A stretch of DNA of 10,144 bases, from NCBI GenBank assembly GCA_035499575.1, contig DATJYN010000128.1:1-10144 (forward strand), given 5' to 3'. Source of the DNA: RBG-16-66-20 sp035499575 (GTDB lineage: Bacteria; Pseudomonadota; Gammaproteobacteria; Burkholderiales; SG8-39). How positions within the stretch are numbered: position 1 is the first letter of the stretch; every line of letters begins with the position of its first letter. The notes below the pieces were generated by a model. The model ran no database searches. It was not told the DNA's origin and worked only from the letters and a program-made list of their open reading frames with translations. Shown here in pieces: positions 5,433-10,144 of this stretch. The position numbers and the translations under genes were made by a program.

Positions 5433-6032
5433 CTATTTCAACAGGCCCAAGCCTTGATAGCAAAGATACAGTTCGCGACAGGCCCAGGCGTCGGTCGCGG
5501 CGTAGGTCACTTGCGCCTCCGTCAGGTGCCGCGCCGCCCAATTCGACGTCCGCTTACCCTTGGGTATCCGGAAGCCCAAAAAGATCCCGGCCAGGTTGCG
5601 CAGGCCCGTCTGCTCGACGCCGTGCGGTTTCACCACAGTGCCCGCGTCCAGCACCGACGCCTGCTCGAAATAGAACACCTGCTTCAGGTGGCGCAGGTCT
5701 TCGGCGAGGCCGATGCCGACCTTGGTGACGCGCGCATCGCCCAGCATCCCGGCCAGCACCCCCGAGCAATCCAGCCGCTGCAGCGGAAAGATGTAGACCG
5801 CGCGCGCCGTCGCCACCTGGGCGAGGCAGGGCGGATAGCTCTCGCCCACGCGGAACGCGGGCCGCGTCTCGGTATCCATGCCGACCACGCTTTCCTGCAC
5901 GATGTCCGCCGCCGCCGCCCTGAGGTCGTCCTGCGTCTCGACCTGCACCACGGGGCCTTCATAGCGCCGTACGGGCAGGACGGCCAGTTCTTCGCTGGAA
6001 ATGCTGTGCGCAATGGTGGAGGGCAATTTCAC
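5433..6032 (-). CDS. RNase D-like 3'-5' exonuclease (DEDDy)
   Basis: The 199-aa product carries all three exonuclease motifs of the DEDDy superfamily: ExoI 'GMDTETRP' (D53, E55), ExoII 'KVGIGLAEDLRHLK' (D112), and ExoIII 'YAATDAWACRELY' (Y177, D181). These residues bind two metal ions for 3'-5' hydrolysis. It lacks the HRDC domains of full-length RNase D (E. coli Rnd is about 375 aa), so it is a single-domain member whose substrate (structured RNA or DNA) is unknown. GTG 6032 (VKLPST) is chosen because the next upstream ATG, at 6170, would overlap the divergent PIN gene by almost 100 bases, and a -10-like TACACT lies just upstream. No Shine-Dalgarno is visible. Confidence 0.85.
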   Translation of the reverse strand: MKLPSTIAHSISSEELAVLPVRRYEGPVVQVETQDDLRAAAADIVQESVVGMDTETRPAFRVGESYPPCLAQVATARAVYIFPLQRLDCSGVLAGMLGDARVTKVGIGLAEDLRHLKQVFYFEQASVLDAGTVVKPHGVEQTGLRNLAGIFLGFRIPKGKRTSNWAARHLTEAQVTYAATDAWACRELYLCYQGLGLLK

Positions 6033-6040
6033 GGTGGCGC

Positions 6041-6067
6041 AGTGTAGCCGCGAATCACCGATACACT
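6041..6067. promoter_or_regulatory. Divergent -10 boxes between the RNase D-like and PIN genes
   Basis: TACACT occurs on the plus strand at 6062-6067 and on the minus strand at 6046-6041. Each sits 7-8 bases before its start codon (ATG 6075, GTG 6032), so both transcripts would be leaderless or nearly so. The intergenic gap is only 42 bases. No good -35 hexamers are seen. Confidence 0.35.
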
Positions 6068-6074
6068 CGCATCC

Positions 6075-6527
6075 ATGCGCCTCGTCCTCGACACCAACAT
6101 CTGGCTGGATTGGCTGGTCTTCCAGGACACCGGTATCGCCCACATCCGCCAGCTGCAGGGCGCCAGGCACCTCGAAATCTGCATCGACGCCGTCTGCGAG
6201 GCCGAACTGGTGCGCGTGCTCGGCTATCCCTTCGGCAAGCGCCAGCTCAATGGCACCGAGCAGGCCGCGGCCATCGCCCGGTGCCGGCGCATCGTCACCC
6301 GCGTCGATGCCGCCGCACCAGCGGGCGATCGCGCGCGCTTGCCCGCCTGCCGCGACCCGGACGACCAGAAATTCCTCGAGGCCGCACTCGCCGCGCGCGC
6401 CGACTGGCTGATCACCAAGGACCGCGCGCTGCTCGACCTGGCGCGCAAGCGGACTCGGAACATGCAGCGCCCCGCGCCCTTCAAGATCGGCACGCCCGAT
6501 GATTTCGAAGACTTCGCTATCGCCTGA
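6075..6527 (+). CDS. PIN-domain ribonuclease, putative toxin
   Basis: This 150-aa single-domain protein belongs to the PIN family group usually annotated as a toxin-antitoxin toxin component. PIN proteins are Mg-dependent RNases. The acidic ligands are visible: D6 in 'LVLDTNIWLD', E44 (or E42) in 'CEAELVRVLGYP', D97 in 'RDPDDQKFLEAAL', and D116 in 'WLITKDRALLDL'. There is no small antitoxin gene next to it: upstream is the divergent exonuclease, and 8 bases downstream is a DUF3293 gene. It may be an orphan or housekeeping RNase, or use an unrecognised partner. Start ATG 6075 gives the standard PIN N-terminus. Confidence 0.85.
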   Translation: MRLVLDTNIWLDWLVFQDTGIAHIRQLQGARHLEICIDAVCEAELVRVLGYPFGKRQLNGTEQAAAIARCRRIVTRVDAAAPAGDRARLPACRDPDDQKFLEAALAARADWLITKDRALLDLARKRTRNMQRPAPFKIGTPDDFEDFAIA

Positions 6528-6535
6528 CCGGTTGC

Positions 6536-6976
6536 ATGCCCCTCGCCCCCGACCTGCGCGCGGCCTACGAAAGGGCGGAGTACGTCGTCTACGCCAGCCC
6601 CGGCGTGCAGTTCCGCATCGGCGAGCCGAGCGACGTCATCGAGGCGATGATGGCGATGAACCGCGTGCGCACCGCCGCCTTCGTCAGCTCCGCCACCAGC
6701 CGCGGCGTCGCGAGCCCCGAGAACGAGCGCCGGCTCGCCGACTTCCTCTTGAAGCACCAGCTCGACGGCTTGCAGGGCGCCGCGCATTTATCCGTCAAGT
6801 ACCGCGTCTACCAGGGCGAGGGCCGCGACCCGCAGGGCGCCTGGAAGGCCGAGCCGAGCGTCCTGATCATGGGCATCGCGCGCGCCGAGGCCGAGGCGCT
6901 GGGGCGGCGCCTGGACCAGAACGCGATAGTCTTCATCGAGAAAGGCGGCGCGCCGGAGCTGGTGGTGCTGGTATGA
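6536..6976 (+). CDS. DUF3293 domain-containing protein
   Basis: This 146-aa soluble protein matches the DUF3293 family (unknown function): an N-terminal 'LRAAYERAEYVVYA' helix-strand, 'FVSSATSRGVASPENERRLADF' (~49-70), and a C-terminal 'ALGRRLDQNAIVFIEKGGAPELVVL'. It sits 8 bases after the PIN gene and overlaps the next gene by ATGA (6973-6976), so it is very likely translated in an operon with both. No catalytic motif or signal peptide is seen, and no Shine-Dalgarno precedes ATG 6536, which suggests translational coupling. Confidence 0.75.
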   Translation: MPLAPDLRAAYERAEYVVYASPGVQFRIGEPSDVIEAMMAMNRVRTAAFVSSATSRGVASPENERRLADFLLKHQLDGLQGAAHLSVKYRVYQGEGRDPQGAWKAEPSVLIMGIARAEAEALGRRLDQNAIVFIEKGGAPELVVLV

Positions 6977-7350
6977 AGCGCAAGGCCAGGGCGAAGGCGC
7001 CCGCGCCGGCCGAAATGAAACGGCGCCGTCCGCGCGCGAAGCATAACGTCTACGTCATCGAGCTGGACGGCCGCGTGCTCAACCACGCACGCTTTCGCGC
7101 CGCCAATCCCGACCGCGACATCACCAAGCCCTGCGTCTACGTCGGCTGCACCGGCCTCACGCCCGAAAAGCGCTTCGCGAAGCACAAGGCGGGCATCCAG
7201 GCCAACCGCTACGTCCAGGATTACGGCATCCGCCTGTTGCCCAAGCTCTACGCCTACGCCAACCCGATGCCCTACGACGCCGCGCGCGACATGGAGGTTG
7301 AGCTCGCGATCGCGCTGCAGGAGGAGGGCTATGCGGTGTGGCAGGCGTGA
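6973..7350 (+). CDS. GIY-YIG-like nuclease-fold protein
   Basis: The 125-aa protein has a basic N-terminus (residues 1-23, rich in Lys, Arg, Ala and Pro) and then a GIY-YIG-like core: first strand 'VYVIEL' (26-31), second strand 'CVYVGCTGL' (54-62), helix 'PEKRFAKHKAG' with R67 and H71 in the place of the usual catalytic Arg region, and 'DMEVELAIAL' (107-116) with E108/E110 as candidate metal ligand. In canonical GIY-YIG enzymes two tyrosines, an Arg and a Glu cut phosphodiester bonds. The spacing between the two VYV strands here is longer than usual, so activity is uncertain. ATG 6973 is fixed by the ATGA overlap with DUF3293; a longer in-frame extension would overlap that whole gene and is rejected. 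Confidence 0.65.
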   Translation: MKRKARAKAPAPAEMKRRRPRAKHNVYVIELDGRVLNHARFRAANPDRDITKPCVYVGCTGLTPEKRFAKHKAGIQANRYVQDYGIRLLPKLYAYANPMPYDAARDMEVELAIALQEEGYAVWQA

Positions 7351-7367
7351 ATGCAGGAAACGCGGTC

Positions 7368-7373
7368 TAATAT
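7368..7373 (+). promoter_or_regulatory. Candidate -10 box (TAATAT) of the small membrane gene
   Basis: TAATAT matches the -10 consensus at 5 of 6 positions. A start 7 bases downstream falls on the A of ATG 7380, again a leaderless arrangement. No -35 hexamer is convincing. Confidence 0.35.
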
Positions 7374-7379
7374 GCTGCT

Positions 7380-7559
7380 ATGTGGTCCATCGTTATCTCG
7401 ACGATAGTATTCTTCGCCGCCAGCTTCTTCCTCAAGCGGTATCTCGACCAGAATGATTTTCCGAAAGGGATGACGCGCAATGTGGGGGTCTTCGCGCTTG
7501 CAGCCGCTGCGTCATACGCCGCCGCTGCGGCGATAGACTGGATCGCCAACCACGTCTAG
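7380..7559 (+). CDS. Small two-helix membrane protein, 59 aa
   Basis: ATG 7380 opens a 59-codon frame ending at TAG 7557-7559. The product has two hydrophobic stretches: residues ~3-18 (IVISTIVFFAASFFL region) and ~36-56 (Val/Phe/Ala-rich, ending AIDWI). A polar segment 'KRYLDQNDFPKGMTRN' lies between them and is positively charged overall, which would favour a cytoplasmic loop. The codon use is ordinary for the region and the frame fills the whole gap between the GIY-YIG-like gene and uup, leaving only 3 bases before the uup stop. I do not know its function. It may be the last gene of the PIN/DUF3293/GIY-YIG run (29-base gap) or be transcribed from its own -10 box. Confidence 0.65.
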   Translation: MWSIVISTIVFFAASFFLKRYLDQNDFPKGMTRNVGVFALAAAASYAAAAAIDWIANHV

Positions 7560-7562
7560 GTT

Positions 7563-9302
7563 TTAGTTCGAGGTCTTGGCTTCAAGCGCCGTCCACCGCT
7601 CGAGTTTCTCGTGCAGCAACAGTTCGATCTCGCCAGCGCGGGCCTGGTCGGTGCGCACGGTCTCCGTGCCCTGCTTGTAGTACTCCGCCTCGCTCATCTT
7701 CTTAGCCAGTGCTTGCTGCTCGGCCTCCAGCGCCTCGATTTCCTTCGGCAGCGCCTCCAGCTCGCGGGTTTCCTTGTAGGAGAGCTTCGCTTTGGGTTTT
7801 GCTTTCGTTCCTGTTGATTTGATTCTCGGACTATCAAAAACGGAAACGGCGGGTCGCTGCCGCAGCCAGTCGGCATAGCCGCCGGCGTATTCCTTCCACT
7901 TGCCGCCGCCCTCGGCGGCGATGGTCTGCGTGACGATGTTGTCGAGGAAGGTGCGGTCATGGCTGACAAGGAGGAGGGTGCCGGCGTAGTTCTGCAGCGC
8001 CGCCTCCAGCAGCTCCAGGGATTCGATGTCGAGGTCGTTGGTGGGCTCGTCAAGCACCAGCACATTGGCAGGACGTGCGAACAGGCGCGCGAGCAGCAGG
8101 CGGTTGCGCTCGCCGCCGGAGAGCATGCGCACGGGCGACTGGGCTCGGCGCGGCGGGAAGAGGAAGTCTGCTAGATAAGACATGACGTGCTTGCGCGCAG
8201 TTTTCCCTTCAACCTCCAGCTCGACGAAGTCGGAGCCGGGGCTGATGGTCTCGGCCACGGTCTTCTCGGGGTCGAGGGCTTCGCGCATCTGGTCGAAGTA
8301 GGCGGGCTGGATCCTGGTGCCGAGGCGCACGCTGCCCGAGTCGGGGGCGAGCGTGCCGAGGATCAGCTTTATCAGGGTGCTCTTGCCCGCGCCGTTCGGG
8401 CCGATGATGCCGATGCGGTCGCCGCGCTGGATGGTCAGGGTCAGGTCTTTTACGGGAGTGACGCCATTGCCGAATGAAAGCGAAACATCCAGCAGTTCCG
8501 CGACCAGCTTGCCGGAGCGTTGGCCGGAGCCGACGCTCATCTTCACCTTGCCGATGCGCTCTCGGCGCGCGGCTCGTTCTTCGCGCAGGTGCTCCAGGCG
8601 CGTGACGCGGCCTTCGTTGCGCGTGCGCCGCGCTTCGATGCCCTTGCGGATCCAGGCTTCCTCCTGCGCCCAGAAGCGGTCGAACTTGCGCGCGGCTACC
8701 GCTTCTGCGGAGAGTTGTTCCGCTTTTTTCTTTTCATAATAAGTAAAGTTTCCCGCAAAGGAAAAAAGCTGTCCCCGGTCAAGTTCGAGGATGCGCGTGG
8801 CGACTCGGTCGAGGAAGGTGCGGTCGTGGGTGACGACGATGGCGGACGGGCCCTTCATCAGGAGACTTTCCAGGATCAGGATGCCGTCGACATCCAGGTG
8901 GTTGGTCGGTTCATCCAGCAGCAGCAGCTCGGGCTCGCGCGCGAAGGCGAGGGCAAGCGCCGCGCGCTTCCTCTCGCCGCCGGACATGCTGGCGGGATCA
9001 ATATCGGTGTCCAGCTTGAAACGGTGCAAAAACTCTTCGAGGCGATGCTTCGGCACCGAGGGATCCGTCTCCACCTCCGGCTCCTGCGGCACGAGGGCGA
9101 TGCGCAGGCCTGAGTTCTTCTTCAGCTCGCCGTCGTCCAGCGCGATGCGGCCGGCGATGCTGCCGAGCAGGGACGACTTGCCGGTGCCGTTGCGGCCGAT
9201 CAGGCCGATGCGCTCGCCCGCGTCCATGGCGAACGACGCCTTGTCGAGGAGCGGCAGTTCGCCGTAGGCAAGCTCGGCGTCGGCGAGGGTGAGCAGCGGC
9301 AT
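7563..9302 (-). CDS. uup: ABC-F family ATPase Uup
   Basis: This 579-aa soluble protein has two fused ABC domains and no membrane segments, typical of ABC-F proteins that act on ribosomes or branched DNA. Uup affects precise transposon excision and replication or recombination intermediates in E. coli. Domain 1: Walker A 'GRNGTGKSS' (36-44), signature 'SGGER' (107-111), Walker B 'LLLLDEP' (126-132), H-loop H159. The linker 'WIRKGIEARRTRNEGRV' (217-233) is Uup-like. Domain 2: Walker A 'GPNGAGKST' (301-309), signature 'LSGGER' (394-399), Walker B 'VLVLDEP' (414-420), H448. A Lys-rich linker and C-terminal coiled coil (~508-575) complete it; that domain binds DNA in Uup. ATG 9302 (MPLLTL) is preferred to the upstream in-frame start because the extra residues look non-coding. 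Domain 1 is short between Q-loop and signature. Confidence 0.92.
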   Translation of the reverse strand: MPLLTLADAELAYGELPLLDKASFAMDAGERIGLIGRNGTGKSSLLGSIAGRIALDDGELKKNSGLRIALVPQEPEVETDPSVPKHRLEEFLHRFKLDTDIDPASMSGGERKRAALALAFAREPELLLLDEPTNHLDVDGILILESLLMKGPSAIVVTHDRTFLDRVATRILELDRGQLFSFAGNFTYYEKKKAEQLSAEAVAARKFDRFWAQEEAWIRKGIEARRTRNEGRVTRLEHLREERAARRERIGKVKMSVGSGQRSGKLVAELLDVSLSFGNGVTPVKDLTLTIQRGDRIGIIGPNGAGKSTLIKLILGTLAPDSGSVRLGTRIQPAYFDQMREALDPEKTVAETISPGSDFVELEVEGKTARKHVMSYLADFLFPPRRAQSPVRMLSGGERNRLLLARLFARPANVLVLDEPTNDLDIESLELLEAALQNYAGTLLLVSHDRTFLDNIVTQTIAAEGGGKWKEYAGGYADWLRQRPAVSVFDSPRIKSTGTKAKPKAKLSYKETRELEALPKEIEALEAEQQALAKKMSEAEYYKQGTETVRTDQARAGEIELLLHEKLERWTALEAKTSN

Positions 9303-9332
9303 GGCGGGGGCGAATATACAGGGGCGAAGGTG

Positions 9333-9357
9333 AGAAAATGTGACTCCGCCCCCTTTT
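9333..9357 (-). repeat. GGGTCAGAG-type dispersed repeat, copy C
   Basis: Read on the minus strand the segment is AAAAGGGGGCGGAGTCACATTTTC-like (9357-9333, in two parts AAAAGGGGGCGGAG and TCACATTTTCTCA). It aligns with copy A at 15 of 24 positions and is closer to the consensus I recall. It fills much of the 70-base gap between the divergent uup and DUF1330 starts. Confidence 0.45.
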
Positions 9358-9372
9358 ACTGAGGAGTACACG

Positions 9373-9669
9373 ATGGCCAAGGCTTACTGGGTGACGACCT
9401 ACCGTTCGATCACCAATCCGGATGCGCTCGCGGCGTATTCCAAGCTCGCCGGGCCGTCCATATTGGCGGCGGGCGGCAAGTTCCTCGTGCGCGGCATGCC
9501 GGCCGAGGTCTGGGAGTCGGGGTTGAAGCAGCGCACGGTGGTGATCGAGTGGCCCGATCTCAAGACGGCGCTCGCCGCGCACGGCACGCCGGGCTACCAG
9601 GCAGCGCTCAAGGCGCTCGGCACGGGCTCGGTGGACCGCGACATGCGGGTGGTGGAGGGCGCCGAGTAG
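9373..9669 (+). CDS. DUF1330 domain-containing protein
   Basis: This 98-aa protein fits DUF1330, a small dimeric alpha/beta-barrel (ferredoxin-like) family of unknown function related to the EthD/antibiotic monooxygenase fold. The family pattern is clear: 'AYWVTTYRSITNPDALAAY' (4-22), 'GGKFLVRG' (34-41), 'QRTVVIEWPDLKTALA' (53-68), 'PGYQAAL' and the end 'MRVVEG'. The start ATG 9373 has a strong ribosome binding site, GAGGAG at 9361-9366, six bases upstream; the earlier ATG at 9340 lies inside the short repeat and is rejected. It is followed after 5 bases by the DUF1643 gene, so the two are probably co-transcribed. Confidence 0.85.
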   Translation: MAKAYWVTTYRSITNPDALAAYSKLAGPSILAAGGKFLVRGMPAEVWESGLKQRTVVIEWPDLKTALAAHGTPGYQAALKALGTGSVDRDMRVVEGAE

Positions 9670-9674
9670 GGTAG

Positions 9675-10144
9675 GTGACGGAATCCGGTGCAACGTTCTC
9701 TCCCTGCCGGCGCTGGCGCTACCTGTTGTGGCGCCGCTGGGATGAAGCGAAGCCCGTCGCCAACTTCCTGATGCTCAACCCGAGCACGGCGGACGAGGTG
9801 AAGCTCGATCCGACCTGCTCGCGCGCCCGCGACTACGCCGAGCGCTGGGGCTATGGCGCGCTGATCGTGACGAACGTTTTCGGCTGGAGGGCTACACACC
9901 CAGACGACATGAAGGCCGCGAAAGATCCGGTCGGGCCGGGCAACGACGCGGCGATCGTTCGGACCGCGAAGGAATCGGCGATCGTGGTGTGCGCGTGGGG
10001 AAACCACGGGACCTTTCTTGATCGCTCTTCGAAGGTCAGGGCTCTGCTAAAGGAAGTGAAGCTGCACGCTCTGCGTATCAACGCCAACGGCGAGCCGGCG
10101 CACCCGCTCTACCTGCCGGGAAAGCTCAAGCCTATTTCTTGGGG
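9675..10144 (+). CDS. DUF1643 domain-containing protein (partial, 3' end outside)
   Basis: A frame from GTG 9675, directly after an in-frame TAG, stays open to the window edge for 156 codons. It matches DUF1643, a family of unknown function: 'RYLLWRRWD' (15-23), 'NFLMLNPSTADEVKLDPTCS' (29-48), 'RARDYAERWGYGALIVTNVF', 'WRATHPDDMKAAKDPVGPGND', and 'VVCAWGNHG' near 108-116. The family is usually about 150-170 aa, so only the last few residues should be missing. The GTG start is the only one that keeps the conserved N-terminal strand; it has a GTAGGG purine stretch very close upstream. It follows DUF1330 by 5 bases. Confidence 0.85.
   Translation, partial: MTESGATFSPCRRWRYLLWRRWDEAKPVANFLMLNPSTADEVKLDPTCSRARDYAERWGYGALIVTNVFGWRATHPDDMKAAKDPVGPGNDAAIVRTAKESAIVVCAWGNHGTFLDRSSKVRALLKEVKLHALRINANGEPAHPLYLPGKLKPISW

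Noticed and set aside
5283..6047. 254-codon open frame on the plus strand
   Set aside because: It is antisense to the RNase D-like gene, which has all three exonuclease motifs. No domain or ribosome binding site was seen.
6499..6972. N-terminal extension of the GIY-YIG-like frame
   Set aside because: It overlaps the whole DUF3293 gene in another frame and is very Arg/Ala-rich; the ATGA junction at 6973 explains the start.
8724..8729. A6 run followed by G in uup as a -1 frameshift site
   Set aside because: The run is AAA AAA GCG in the reading frame, so the phase does not fit the X XXY YYZ slippery pattern, and the full-length frame carries all expected Uup domains.

Overview
The window is GC-rich (about two-thirds G+C by eye) and reads like chromosomal DNA of a betaproteobacterium. 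The clues are a parC end, a long-form IF-1 (89 aa) of the type found as a second infA copy in Burkholderiales and relatives, a Tat-exported high-potential iron-sulfur protein, a DUF2889 protein, and copies of a short GGGTCAGAG-type intergenic repeat I associate with this class. No rRNA, tRNA, CRISPR array, complete insertion sequence or phage gene is visible. Taxonomy is inferred from gene content only.

Layout. Positions 1-306 (+) hold the 3' end of parC. Positions 346-2668 (+) form a compact cluster: a winged-helix/minimal nucleotidyltransferase fusion, an overlapping HepT-type HEPN protein (together a probable HepT/MntA, type VII, toxin-antitoxin pair), a possible 23-codon ORF, and a multi-pass membrane diguanylate cyclase. 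An imperfect 36-bp palindrome covers the -10 box and start codon of the first gene and looks like an autoregulatory operator. Then come DUF2889 (2714-3262, +) and long-form infA (3312-3581, +).

From 3608 to 6032 everything is on the minus strand: a secreted protein of unknown function, a YiiX-type permuted-papain protein bracketed by two short repeats, a HiPIP, and an RNase D-like DEDDy exonuclease. Divergent from the exonuclease is a plus-strand run (6075-7559): a PIN-domain RNase, DUF3293, a GIY-YIG-like protein, and a 59-aa two-helix membrane protein that ends three bases from the stop of uup. The ABC-F ATPase uup (7563-9302, -) is divergent from a DUF1330 protein (9373-9669, +), which is followed by a DUF1643 protein cut by the window end.

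Themes. Two nuclease-containing clusters (MNT/HEPN and PIN/DUF3293/GIY-YIG) are the best places to look for something new. Several genes have their only good -10 hexamer just before the start codon, suggesting leaderless mRNAs. There are three copies of a degenerate short repeat, one of which supplies a stop codon and a possible -35 box. The only stretches without a gene are short intergenic gaps, all under 100 bases.
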